Origin: Syntrophaceae bacterium
GTDB taxonomy: Bacteria > Desulfobacterota > Syntrophia > Syntrophales > Smithellaceae
Direction of reading: 5' to 3'
Assembly: GCA_003141615.1 (NCBI GenBank)
Contig: PLMV01000094.1
Span: 1 to 41,599 of the forward strand
Length of the DNA: 41,599 nt
Each line of letters opens with the position of its first letter. Position 1 is the stretch's first letter. Position numbers and translations under genes: made by a program. Under the pieces are notes generated by a model, which made no database searches, was not told where the DNA came from, and worked only from the letters and a program-made list of their open reading frames with translations. Shown in pieces: positions 1-8,089 of this stretch.

Positions 1-20
1 CTGGTTAGTTGTGCAAAGGT
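1..20 (+). repeat. Copy of the right end of the IS-like element at 7953-8086
   Basis: The first 20 bases match 8064-8083 exactly and include the TGCAAAGGT part of that element's terminal repeat. After the match the sequences diverge: TTC here, CTC there. A window beginning exactly in a repeat is typical of a contig broken at a multicopy element. Confidence 0.7.
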
Positions 21-288
21 TTCTATCCGTGCTCGGACATCAGCCACACTTGAATTATCGATCAAGGAGCAGAACATCCTTGAGGTCGATATACTAAGCG
101 TCCAAATACCTGCAGATGAAGAAGTGAATCTCACGGTGGCCATCCCTCGTCCCGCGGCGTGGATTAAACATAACGTTGTGATAGAAGCGGATGGTTTAGT
201 ATTGAGCGAACTTGCCGCATCATCTGATCCTGAAATTATATGTGATGTGCCTGTCAATCGGAAGGTCTTGATCTGGGCACGGAAATGA
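1..288 (+). CDS. C-terminal fragment of an unrecognised protein, cut by the window edge
   Basis: Frame 1 is open from the first base to a TGA at 286-288, giving about 95 residues that end in LIWARK. I do not recognise the family. The residues form an alternating polar/hydrophobic, beta-like pattern with no obvious membrane segment. The first 20 bases are identical to 8064-8083, the right end of an insertion-sequence remnant. The first six or seven codons may therefore be repeat sequence read through in frame, and the gene may be an IS-truncated remnant rather than an intact gene extending beyond the window. The next gene starts 110 bp downstream on the same strand. That gap has a TTGACA at 291-296 but no good -10. 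Confidence 0.45.
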   Translation: MVSCAKVSIRARTSATLELSIKEQNILEVDILSVQIPADEEVNLTVAIPRPAAWIKHNVVIEADGLVLSELAASSDPEIICDVPVNRKVLIWARK

Positions 289-398
289 GATTGACAATTT
301 TTCCGTGAAACTATTAATCAACGGACTGCTTCGCATGAGGCTGGAAAGCGATGGTCCAATACAATCAAATCAAAAGCAAATATTAGAGAAAGGCGCAT

Positions 399-1166
399 AT
401 GGTTGAGTCTATAATGATGAAAAACAATTGGATTAAATATCGGGATGTTACAATAGGAAAAAATGTAAACATCGGTTATGGATCTATTATTTATCCTAAC
501 GTAGTTATAGGAGACAACACCTTTATAGGTCCATATTCGATATTAGGTGAACCGACTGACTCTTTCTATAATAAAAATTCAGCTAGCGTAGAGAAACATG
601 ATTTTAAAAAAACTATTATTGGACCCAACTCAGTCATCAGGTCGCATTCGATTATCTATGAGGATGTTGAGATAGGTGATGGATTTCAATCCGGGCATCG
701 GATCACCATTAGAGAAAAATCAATTCTTGGTATTAATTGCAGCGTTGGTACTCTGTCAGACATTCAGGGAAGTGTCTCTATTGGAAAATATGTAAGATTG
801 CATTCTAATGCACATATCGGACAACATTCGATAATTGAAGATTATGCGTGGATATATCCGTATGTTGTTTTAACTAATGATCCGCATCCACCCGTATATA
901 GTCCAAAGGGAGTTACAATAAAAAAGTACGCGGTAATTTCTACTTCATCCGTAATTATGCCCGGAATTGTTATTGGTGAAAACGCACTTGTCGGTGCACA
1001 TTCAGTTGTCACGAAAAATGTTGATGATGAAATGCTTGTTGTCGGAAACCCGGCGAAAGTCAGGTGTAGCGTACGAGATATTAGGGATGAGAATGGCAAT
1101 CAGATATATCCATGGAAAGATCATTTAAAAGAATACAGGGGGTATCCATGGCAGATAAAGGAATAG
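399..1166 (+). CDS. Left-handed beta-helix (hexapeptide) sugar N-/O-acetyltransferase
   Basis: A 255-residue protein built of hexapeptide repeats of the [LIV]-G-x-x-x-x type (for example VTIGKNVNIG and VVIGDNTFIG), spanning about residues 17-230. It closes with the VIxPGIVIGENALVGAHSVV and VGNPAKV signatures common in sugar acetyltransferases (WbbJ, PglD, FdtC/QdtC relatives). These enzymes are trimers that use acetyl-CoA to acylate a sugar amine or hydroxyl. An aminotransferase of the FdtB/QdtB type follows 92 bp downstream, so acetylation of a 3-amino-deoxy sugar on dTDP is a reasonable inference. The ATG at 399 is chosen because GAAAGG lies about 8 bases upstream; ATGs at 414 and 417 are alternatives. 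The gene is clearly AT-richer than its neighbour, which suggests separate acquisition. Confidence 0.85.
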   Translation: MVESIMMKNNWIKYRDVTIGKNVNIGYGSIIYPNVVIGDNTFIGPYSILGEPTDSFYNKNSASVEKHDFKKTIIGPNSVIRSHSIIYEDVEIGDGFQSGHRITIREKSILGINCSVGTLSDIQGSVSIGKYVRLHSNAHIGQHSIIEDYAWIYPYVVLTNDPHPPVYSPKGVTIKKYAVISTSSVIMPGIVIGENALVGAHSVVTKNVDDEMLVVGNPAKVRCSVRDIRDENGNQIYPWKDHLKEYRGYPWQIKE

Positions 1167-1258
1167 TGTCGGCGATGAAACGCTATGATCTCACGATATA
1201 GACGCGGCTGATTGTTTTCACGGCTATAACTATTATTGAAATCAGCAAGGAATGCAAG

Positions 1259-2359
1259 ATGCAAAAAATCCCCTTTTTAGATTTAAAAGAGAGTTATCTG
1301 GAATTAAAAACGGAGCTTGATGCCGCCTTCCAGTGTGTGATGAATTCCGGCTGGTACATTCAAGGCGAAGAGCTTAGGGCCTTTGAATCTGAGTTCGCTG
1401 ATTATTGCGATGTTAAATATTGTATAGGTGTTGGCAACGGATTGGATGCTCTGCATTTAATCCTTCGCGCAATGGACATCGGTGCAGGGGATGAAGTTAT
1501 CGTGCCATCTAATACGTTTATCGCCACCTGGCTGGCGGTATCTTATGCCGGGGCAACACCAGTACCTGTTGAGCCAGACGAGACAACATACAATATTGAC
1601 CCAACCAGGATTGAGGCGGCCATAACGGAGAAGACAAAAGCAATCATGCCCGTCCATCTTTATGGACAACCGGCTGACATGGATCCCATTATGAAAATCG
1701 CCGCAAGATATCGTTTGAAAGTAATTGAAGACGCGGCTCAGGCGCATGGGGCGCGATACAAGGGTAAACGAACAGGCGGTTTAGGTGACATGGCCGGTTT
1801 CAGTTTTTATCCGGGGAAGAATCTTGGCGCCTTTGGCGACGGCGGTGCTGTTACGACGAATGATTCCATGATCGCGGAAAGGGTTCGGCAACTGAGGAAT
1901 TACGGCTCTCAAATAAAATATTCCCATGACATCAAAGGGTTTAATTCGCGCCTCGATGAACTGCAGGCCGCCTTTTTACGCGTCAAGTTGCGACATCTTG
2001 ACGAATGGAATGGAAGACGCCGGAAAATCGCCGATCAATATCTTGAGGAACTCTTGGCCTATGACTATTTGACACTTCCCCAAGTGCCACCCTGGGCGGA
2101 ACCTGTTTGGCATATCTTTGTCGTTCGTACGCTGAAGCGTGACCGTTTACAAAAACATCTTGCAGATTGCGGAATCCAAACATTGATTCATTATCCCGTA
2201 CCGCCTCACAGACAGGGAGCTTATCACGAATTCACCAATCTTAATTTGCCTGTTTCAGAAATGATTCATAAGACAGTGTTAAGTCTTCCTATGGGCCCGG
2301 CGATGGATGCGAGTCATGTTCAATGTGTATGTCGTGCTTTAGAAAAGTATAATGAATAA
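1259..2359 (+). CDS. DegT/DnrJ/EryC1/StrS-family sugar aminotransferase
   Basis: A full-length (366 aa) PLP-dependent nucleotide-sugar aminotransferase. The motifs are in order: PFLDLK at the N-terminus; GVGNGLDAL (residues 57-65), which binds phosphate; [11 protein letters not shown] with the PLP-nitrogen aspartate at D158; and [15 protein letters not shown] with the Schiff-base lysine at K187. The [14 protein letters not shown] version is typical of FdtB/QdtB-like enzymes that make dTDP-3-amino-3,6-dideoxyhexoses from a 3-keto sugar, usually with glutamate as donor. The acetyltransferase upstream supports this role. A ribosome site AAGGAA lies just before the ATG. The stop codon overlaps the long form of the next reading frame. 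Family assignment is firm; the exact sugar is inferred. Confidence 0.92.
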   Translation: MQKIPFLDLKESYLELKTELDAAFQCVMNSGWYIQGEELRAFESEFADYCDVKYCIGVGNGLDALHLILRAMDIGAGDEVIVPSNTFIATWLAVSYAGATPVPVEPDETTYNIDPTRIEAAITEKTKAIMPVHLYGQPADMDPIMKIAARYRLKVIEDAAQAHGARYKGKRTGGLGDMAGFSFYPGKNLGAFGDGGAVTTNDSMIAERVRQLRNYGSQIKYSHDIKGFNSRLDELQAAFLRVKLRHLDEWNGRRRKIADQYLEELLAYDYLTLPQVPPWAEPVWHIFVVRTLKRDRLQKHLADCGIQTLIHYPVPPHRQGAYHEFTNLNLPVSEMIHKTVLSLPMGPAMDASHVQCVCRALEKYNE

Positions 2360-2378
2360 GGTCCGGCGAGTTGTTATT

Positions 2379-3224
2379 ATGAAAAATAATCCATTAGTAA
2401 GTGTTATAATACCTGCATATAACCATGAAATGTATATTGAAGAAGCGCTGCAAAGTGTTATTAAACAAACTTACAAAAATATCCAGTTCATTGTAATCGA
2501 TGATGGTTCAACAGATAGAACCGCAGAAATCATAGAAAAATTCATAAAAATTAATCAGGATAAAAAAATACAGTTCATAAGAAAACAAAATGAGGGTATC
2601 TGTAAAACTCTTAATAGGGGCTTAGCCCTGGCTACAGGTGATTATATTGCCTGCCTTGCGTCTGATGATAAATGGATAGAAAATAAACTGGATGAACAAG
2701 TAGCTTTTATGGAGGATAATAAGAATATAGGATTGGTATGCTCTGATGCATATTTTACAAAATTTAATCAGGATACTAATTTGAAATGGTCAAATTATAA
2801 GGAAGGTATGGATCAATATTTCAAGAAGGGAATTCAAAATTGTAATATGCACGAAGTTTTGTTAGCCAGACCCCTGATTTGTGCCGTGACAGTTATGCTA
2901 AGGCGATCGATATTCGACGAAGTTGATTATTTTGATGAAAAAGGGCGTGGCGAAGATACTGATATGTGGCTGCGTGTCGCACGAAAATATCCAATTGGCT
3001 ACATTAATAAACCTCTCGTGTACTACCGAATGCATGGTACAAATGTAAGTAATAATAACATTAAATTAATAAAGGGATTGCTCAGAATCATCAGAAAACA
3101 CTTTAAAGAAGAACCACTGAGGAATGCTCCAATAAAAAAAATCAAGATATTAATAACCCTATTTATAAACATTGCAGTAACGAGAATCAAACGGGTTCTA
3201 ATTAATTATCGTGACCAAAAGTGA
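2379..3224 (+). CDS. Family 2 glycosyltransferase (GT-A fold)
   Basis: The protein begins MKNNPLVSVIIPAYNHE, a classic GT2 N-terminus. It has the nucleotide-binding VIDDGSTD motif at about residues 41-48 and a CLASDDKW segment supplying the metal-binding aspartates, followed by a GEDTDMWLR acceptor or catalytic-base region. It is about 281 aa, normal for a soluble or membrane-associated GT2. An in-frame ATG at 2352 overlaps the previous stop codon, but the start at 2379 matches where GT2 proteins begin and has GGCGAG upstream. The gene is AT-rich compared with the aminotransferase before it. It probably adds one sugar to the lipid-linked repeat unit; donor and acceptor cannot be read from sequence. 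Confidence 0.9.
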   Translation: MKNNPLVSVIIPAYNHEMYIEEALQSVIKQTYKNIQFIVIDDGSTDRTAEIIEKFIKINQDKKIQFIRKQNEGICKTLNRGLALATGDYIACLASDDKWIENKLDEQVAFMEDNKNIGLVCSDAYFTKFNQDTNLKWSNYKEGMDQYFKKGIQNCNMHEVLLARPLICAVTVMLRRSIFDEVDYFDEKGRGEDTDMWLRVARKYPIGYINKPLVYYRMHGTNVSNNNIKLIKGLLRIIRKHFKEEPLRNAPIKKIKILITLFINIAVTRIKRVLINYRDQK

Positions 3225-3248
3225 AAACAAAATGTCAGGACCTTTCAA

Positions 3249-3932
3249 ATGTCGTCTAATAGAAGTAAAAGCAAATTTTATTTTTCCTGCGGCAAGCGTG
3301 TACTTGATCTGGCATTGACCATACCGGCGTTAATAGCACTATCGCCGGTCCTTGTTGTTACCGCAATACTGGTGCGCATTCAATTAGGTAGCCCGGTTTT
3401 ATTTAAACAGATACGTCCAGGTTTACACGAAAATCTTTTTGCCATTTTCAAATTTCGCACAATGACCAATACACGCGACGCTAAAGGCAATCTCCTGCCC
3501 GACAAGCAGCGCCTGACGGCATTCGGGAAGTTTCTACGCAGGAAGAGCCTGGATGAGTTACCCCAATTGTTGAATGTTATTAAAGGTGATATGAGCCTGG
3601 TTGGTCCGCGGCCATTATTAGTCGAATATCTGAACCGGTATAATCCCGAGCAACACCTCCGACATGATGTTAAACCGGGGATTACAGGATGGGCGCAAAT
3701 CAATGGACGACAAGATCTCAAACTCAGTCAGCGGATCGAATTAGATATATGGTACGTGGTGAATCAATCTTTATTGCTGGATATTAAAATATTATTTAGG
3801 TCAGCTATTGTAGTTTTTCATGGGAAAGGTATTCAACCAGGACAAGGGCCTAGAACGCTGGATGATTTAATGCCGCCCAATGAATGTATGGAAAACACAA
3901 AAGCGAAAATCAAGATAAAGGGCAATTTCTGA
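3249..3932 (+). CDS. Monotopic phosphoglycosyl transferase (PglC/WcaJ catalytic-domain family)
   Basis: A 227-aa bacterial sugar transferase that moves a sugar-1-phosphate from a nucleotide sugar to undecaprenyl phosphate, the first step of glycan assembly at the inner face of the cytoplasmic membrane. A single hydrophobic re-entrant helix (about residues 17-43, after KRVLDLAL) precedes the conserved core: FKFRTM, then SLDELPQLLNVIKGDMSLVGPRP with the catalytic Asp-Glu pair, then KPGITGWAQINGR. It lacks the extra N-terminal membrane domain of WbaP/WcaJ, so it is the short PglC/EpsL type. The C-terminal 40 residues extend a little beyond the minimal core. A second enzyme of the same family is encoded at 10088-10648, so the locus may start two different glycans or be a merger of two clusters. 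Confidence 0.93.
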   Translation: MSSNRSKSKFYFSCGKRVLDLALTIPALIALSPVLVVTAILVRIQLGSPVLFKQIRPGLHENLFAIFKFRTMTNTRDAKGNLLPDKQRLTAFGKFLRRKSLDELPQLLNVIKGDMSLVGPRPLLVEYLNRYNPEQHLRHDVKPGITGWAQINGRQDLKLSQRIELDIWYVVNQSLLLDIKILFRSAIVVFHGKGIQPGQGPRTLDDLMPPNECMENTKAKIKIKGNF

Positions 3933-3946
3933 AAGGATAGAATTCC

Positions 3947-4948
3947 ATGATTGTAGTCCTTGGTGCCTCGGGCTTTATTGGCACATATCTGGTCGACGAG
4001 CTAATATCTGCGGGTAGAGAAGTGTTCGCAACCGGCTGGAGAAATATGCCTCGTGAGTACTACACAAGCCAAAAAATTGCATTCGCTCAGGTAGACCTTG
4101 GATGCGCAGCCGACTTCGACCAATTGCCAAAAGAAAGGGTGGAAGCTGTCGTGATTTGCTCGGCGCATTTACCAGCAAATGTTCAGGAATATGATCCGCA
4201 GCATTATATAAATATTAATGTAACAGGAACGGTTAACGTAATGGAGTATTGCCGGCGTGTCCATGCAGGAAAAGTAATTCTTGCCAGCTCACACTCTGAT
4301 GTCGCTCAATTGTGGAACATCGGCCGGCCAATCACTGAAGAGGATCAACGTGCTATCATCTACACCGGCGATCACGCCATGTATATCATTACGAAAATCA
4401 CGGCTGAGGAAATTATTAAACATTACGAAAAGCAATATGGTATTCCAGGCATAGTATTCCGGCTCCCGGCAGTCTATGGCTACGGTCCACATAGCGAAAT
4501 TTATGAAGATGGAAAGCCCCGCGTGCCTGGATTTGAAATGATCATACGCAGTGTTATTTCGGGCGGGCCGGTAGAGATTTGGGGTGATCCAGCAAAAGGT
4601 AGAGATCTTGTTTATGTAAAAGATGTTGCTCATGCTTTCGTCCTGGCTATCGATAGCAAAAATGCCGGTGGATTATACAACATTGCCAGTGGTGTTAGAA
4701 CATCATTAGAAGAAACGGTTCGCGGGATAATAGATGTGTTTTCTAAACCGGGAATAGATATTCAGGTTGTATATCGCCCGGAGAAGCCGAATTATATGAC
4801 ATATCTCTACGATATTCGAAGAGCACAACGTGATTTCGGTTACGTGATTCGATATCCTTATAGAATGATGCTTGAGGATTATAAGTTGGAAATGCACATT
4901 AAGCGATTCCCTCACCTGATACGACGCGAGAAAAAGTCACCGCAATAG
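3947..4948 (+). CDS. NAD-dependent epimerase/dehydratase (extended SDR)
   Basis: A 333-aa extended short-chain dehydrogenase. GASGFIG (residues 6-12) binds the dinucleotide; a serine region SSH near residue 108 and YIITK (Tyr-x-x-x-Lys) supply the catalytic residues; and RLPAVYGYGPH plus GDPAKGRDLVYVKDVA are hallmarks of nucleotide-sugar epimerases and dehydratases. The product is probably a modified nucleotide sugar for this locus. It starts 14 bp after the phosphoglycosyl transferase with GAAAGG as ribosome site, so the two are surely co-transcribed. The substrate cannot be named; the C-terminal third, which decides specificity, matches nothing I can place. Confidence 0.88.
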   Translation: MIVVLGASGFIGTYLVDELISAGREVFATGWRNMPREYYTSQKIAFAQVDLGCAADFDQLPKERVEAVVICSAHLPANVQEYDPQHYININVTGTVNVMEYCRRVHAGKVILASSHSDVAQLWNIGRPITEEDQRAIIYTGDHAMYIITKITAEEIIKHYEKQYGIPGIVFRLPAVYGYGPHSEIYEDGKPRVPGFEMIIRSVISGGPVEIWGDPAKGRDLVYVKDVAHAFVLAIDSKNAGGLYNIASGVRTSLEETVRGIIDVFSKPGIDIQVVYRPEKPNYMTYLYDIRRAQRDFGYVIRYPYRMMLEDYKLEMHIKRFPHLIRREKKSPQ

Positions 4949-5009
4949 ATATAATGAGAATTAATTTTATCACACCCGAATAGAAATTTTGGAAATGATA
5001 AGTATATAG

Positions 5010-6122
5010 ATGCCCAATTATAAACTGATACATGTTGATGATCAGGATCAATGGATCAACGCACTGGAATCATGCGGTGAGTATGATACATATCATCTTC
5101 CTGAATATCATCTTTTAGCTAAAGAACAAAAAGAAGGGATTCCGTTTCTGTTTTTTTTTCAGGATGCAGAATATTTTGCCGCTTTACCTTTTCTCCTTCG
5201 GCAAATATGTGATGCGCAAGGGTTAGAGGATTCCCGGTCATTTGACGCAACATCTGTTTATGGATATCCCGGCATAGTGACGAATATTGCGAATGGTTCA
5301 ACACACGCATATACATTCAGAAATAATTTTCAAATTGCCTTGTTAAACATTTTGAATGATAAAAAAGTAATAGCCTTTTTTACAAGACAAAATCCTCTGT
5401 TCCAAACTTCATGGCTTTTTCATGGCATGGGTGATGTTAAGAAAATGAGCAACACTGTTGCTATTGATCTTACGCAATCAAATCATGAACAAGAAAAAAA
5501 CATGACGAAGGGACATCGATACGACATAAGAAAAGCAAAGGAATCAGGTGTCTTTGCGTATGAAGATAAAGAATTTAAAAGATTTGACGATTTTATATTA
5601 ATCTACAATGAGACTATGAAAAGAAACGAGGCGCTAGAATATTATTTTTTCTCTGCAAGCTACTACAATGAATTAAAGAGATCATTGGGTAATAAAATCA
5701 AACTTTTTTTTGCAGAAAAAGATGGTGTACTTATCAGCGCCTCCTTATTTCTCGTAACGGGCAAAATTATTCAGTATCACCTTTCGGGCACACCAGATAT
5801 GTATTTGAAATATTCTGGGGCTAAGGTCATCCTCGATGAGATTAGGAGATGGGGTGCAGACAAAGGCTATAAATGGTTACATCTTGGTGGTGGATTGGGT
5901 TCAATGGAAGATTCCCTTTTTCGTTTTAAGTCAGGATTTTCAAAGTTTAGATTTCCATTTGAAATCGTTAAGGCCATTTTAGAGCCCCAAATATACAATC
6001 AACTGGTAGATCAAAAAAACCATTGGATAGAATCAAGCGGTTATGAAACAAATACTGATAATTATTTTCCAACTTATCGCACCCCGATTGTAAAAAATAC
6101 AGGAACGCGTTTTAAGGAATAA
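5010..6122 (+). CDS. FemAB/GNAT-like acyl- or aminoacyltransferase
   Basis: A 370-aa protein with the architecture of the FemAB-like, double-GNAT 'BioF2-like acetyltransferase' group. An N-terminal half carries the YHLPEYHLLA segment near residues 30-40, then comes a KGHRYDIRKAKESGV motif in the middle (similar motifs occur in MurJ-cluster FemX proteins), then a C-terminal GNAT domain containing FRFKSGFSKF. Proteins of this group in polysaccharide clusters are thought to acylate or aminoacylate sugars. No signal peptide or membrane span is visible, so it should act in the cytoplasm. The gene is AT-rich with long A/T runs. The 3' end (TTTTAAGGAATA) recurs at the end of the acetyltransferase remnant 160 bp downstream. 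Confidence 0.75.
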   Translation: MPNYKLIHVDDQDQWINALESCGEYDTYHLPEYHLLAKEQKEGIPFLFFFQDAEYFAALPFLLRQICDAQGLEDSRSFDATSVYGYPGIVTNIANGSTHAYTFRNNFQIALLNILNDKKVIAFFTRQNPLFQTSWLFHGMGDVKKMSNTVAIDLTQSNHEQEKNMTKGHRYDIRKAKESGVFAYEDKEFKRFDDFILIYNETMKRNEALEYYFFSASYYNELKRSLGNKIKLFFAEKDGVLISASLFLVTGKIIQYHLSGTPDMYLKYSGAKVILDEIRRWGADKGYKWLHLGGGLGSMEDSLFRFKSGFSKFRFPFEIVKAILEPQIYNQLVDQKNHWIESSGYETNTDNYFPTYRTPIVKNTGTRFKE

Positions 6123-6150
6123 TTAATAATTGCGATATCTCGTTTATATT

Positions 6151-6282
6151 ATGCCAAGTGTGAGGATTGGCGAGAATGCCGTTGTCGGGGCTTTCAGTTT
6201 TGTTAATCAGGATATTCCAGACGATGCTTGTGCTTATGGAACTCCGGCGAAAGTTGTTAAAATTGTAACTTTTAAGGAATAG
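6151..6282 (+). pseudogene. 3' remnant of a second hexapeptide acetyltransferase
   Basis: Forty-three codons encode IMPSVRIGENAVVGAFSF...GTPAKVVK followed by a stop. This is the last coil and C-terminal cap of a left-handed beta-helix acetyltransferase. It is alignable by eye with the C-terminus of the intact gene at 399-1166 (PGIVIGENALVGAHSVV...GNPAKV) but clearly divergent from it. The frame is closed by a stop at 6127-6129, so the N-terminal 150 or more residues are missing. I infer deletion or recombination that replaced the front of the gene when the upstream FemAB-like gene arrived. Confidence 0.75.
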
Positions 6283-6293
6283 ATAGAACTTCA

Positions 6294-7835
6294 ATGACAC
6301 ATATGGATATAACGACTACCGTAACCAAAGAGTGCCACAGTCCACAGGATCTGTGTGAATTATCCACTAAACGTAGATGGCTTGCTATAGTATACCTGAT
6401 CTTAGCGATTCATCTTTTCTGCTTTCTGATCTGGTTTCCCAAAGCGATCACTATTACTGATGAACAGCACTATCTGTCACAAGCCGTTGCGTTGGCGCAT
6501 GGCAGTAATAGATACTTCGTCGATGATCCGACTAGCGGCACTAGAACATTGCAAGTATATGACGTGTACTCACCCGGAACTGCAATCCTAATGGTGCCGT
6601 TTATCCTTGTTTTGGGATGGCGAGGCGCGTTTGTGGTCACCCTGCTCTCTTCATTATTAGCCGTAACAGTAACAGCTCATTGGCTTGTGCGTATGAAGCA
6701 TTCCCCACTTTGGAGCCTGCTGCTGCTATTTTATCTGCCATTTTTGGTGCTTAGCCGGACAGGTATGAGTGAAATACCAAGTGCCGCTCTGGCGGCGATA
6801 GTTTTCTCATTGCTTTGGCAAGCGACAGAAGTGTCATGGCCCCGCTGGTTAGTTGCTGGATTGCTGGCCGGAAGTTCTGTCCTTTTGCGTGAAACAAATG
6901 CCATATTGTTCGCGCCGATTATCGTACTTTCTCTGATCCGTTTTCGTTCGCGTGCGTTCCCTCTTGTGATCGGCGTCTTATTTGGGGGCTGTGTTGCTAT
7001 CGCAATAAGATTGCTTCTCTGTGGATCACTATTGCGACGCGGTGGTAGTGACCTTAGCCATTTTAGTTACACGTATATCCCCGCCAACTTGCTTCCGCAT
7101 CTAGGGGCTTTGCTCCTGTTTATTCCAGGCGGGCTGATCGCTGTGCTGTTGTATCGAGGTTATAGGAGATTGGAGTTGTCACTGACGGTGGCTTTATTTG
7201 CGGCCATACACTTGATGTGGTGGTTCAACGCTTCCGGGAGCGGACTGACGAAGCAGGCTATTCTCGGTCCGGGAAGATTTTATGTGCCATTAATACCCCT
7301 CCTGATCATGGCAATTGCCTCCGTCGTGGAGGATAGAGCGGGAAGCTTTACTGCTTGGTTAAAGTGTGCCACCTCTGGGTTCAGAGGAAGTGTAGTTATC
7401 TGTATTGGGATACTTGCATGCACTGGTGCATTGATCTGCATGCATCGATCAATGGACCGTTGGGCAAACGGTTATGTGGAAATGCGGCGCATTGTTTACG
7501 GAACCATTCCGCGTGATGCCATTGTTCTGACCAACCTTTTAGCCACAAATAAGGTTTTCAATCCCGTCTATGCTAGCGAATACGGCCCCCGAACTGCATT
7601 AGAATTGACTGAGACTTCAACCGAAAGCATTCAGCGTATGTTCGCTCGCCGACTGGATCTGTGGGTTGCCATTCTCTACCGTACAGACTCGACGTTCTGG
7701 ATCGCACAGAACTCAGAAAAAGACGATGCCCTAGCCGCAGTTCGAAAAATATGTAACATTACAAAGCCTATAGAGGAGAAGATTAGTGCTACGGAGGTAA
7801 TTTGCATATACCACCTCATACCTGCGGCATGGTAA
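6294..7835 (+). CDS. GT-C-like polytopic membrane glycosyltransferase (ArnT/PMT-like fold)
   Basis: A 513-aa integral membrane protein with about 10-12 hydrophobic helices. After the first helix (about residues 31-50) comes a loop containing ITDEQHYLSQA, the acidic Asp-Glu motif expected in the first periplasmic loop of GT-C enzymes that use polyprenyl-phosphate sugars (GT39/GT83-like). A VYSPGTA segment follows. The soluble C-terminal portion after about residue 390 is probably periplasmic. It likely transfers a sugar from a lipid carrier onto the glycan outside the membrane, and the DPM-like GT2 at 17230 could make such a donor. The start at 6294 is close to an alternative ATG at 6303. Confidence 0.7.
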   Translation: MTHMDITTTVTKECHSPQDLCELSTKRRWLAIVYLILAIHLFCFLIWFPKAITITDEQHYLSQAVALAHGSNRYFVDDPTSGTRTLQVYDVYSPGTAILMVPFILVLGWRGAFVVTLLSSLLAVTVTAHWLVRMKHSPLWSLLLLFYLPFLVLSRTGMSEIPSAALAAIVFSLLWQATEVSWPRWLVAGLLAGSSVLLRETNAILFAPIIVLSLIRFRSRAFPLVIGVLFGGCVAIAIRLLLCGSLLRRGGSDLSHFSYTYIPANLLPHLGALLLFIPGGLIAVLLYRGYRRLELSLTVALFAAIHLMWWFNASGSGLTKQAILGPGRFYVPLIPLLIMAIASVVEDRAGSFTAWLKCATSGFRGSVVICIGILACTGALICMHRSMDRWANGYVEMRRIVYGTIPRDAIVLTNLLATNKVFNPVYASEYGPRTALELTETSTESIQRMFARRLDLWVAILYRTDSTFWIAQNSEKDDALAAVRKICNITKPIEEKISATEVICIYHLIPAAW

Positions 7836-7952
7836 TCTCTTGTTGACTCGCATCACCCCGCTAAGCATAAAGGGGTACAGTGCCTTTTGGTTCGGTACGT
7901 TTTGCCGAAAAAAAGCATTTGGCGGGAAGATCAGACCAGTGAATCACATAAC

Positions 7953-8086
7953 GAGACCTTTGCAAAAAGCGATTATTCCACGGGTGATCAAATTTGGAGC
8001 AAAGTTAGCTTTGAATAACTACAATTTATTGCTGTAAATATGAGGATAAAAAAGTTGAAGTTGCTGGTTAGTTGTGCAAAGGTCTC
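7953..8086. mobile_element. 134-bp IS remnant or MITE with perfect 12-bp terminal inverted repeats
   Basis: GAGACCTTTGCA at 7953-7964 is mirrored exactly by TGCAAAGGTCTC at 8075-8086. The inner part is too short to encode a transposase and looks like the two ends of an IS joined by an internal deletion. GAGACCTTTGCA ends are, to my knowledge, typical of IS4/IS5-superfamily elements. No target-site duplication is clear. The element ends 3 bases before the start codon of the downstream aminotransferase fusion gene, so it supplies that gene's whole leader, including any ribosome site. The 65-codon open frame across 7840-8037 is not considered real. Confidence 0.75.
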
Positions 8087-8089
8087 AGA

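Noticed and set aside
7840-8037. 65-codon open frame after the GT-C-like gene
   Set aside because: Its second half lies inside the 134-bp inverted-repeat element, it needs a weak start, and it matches no family pattern.
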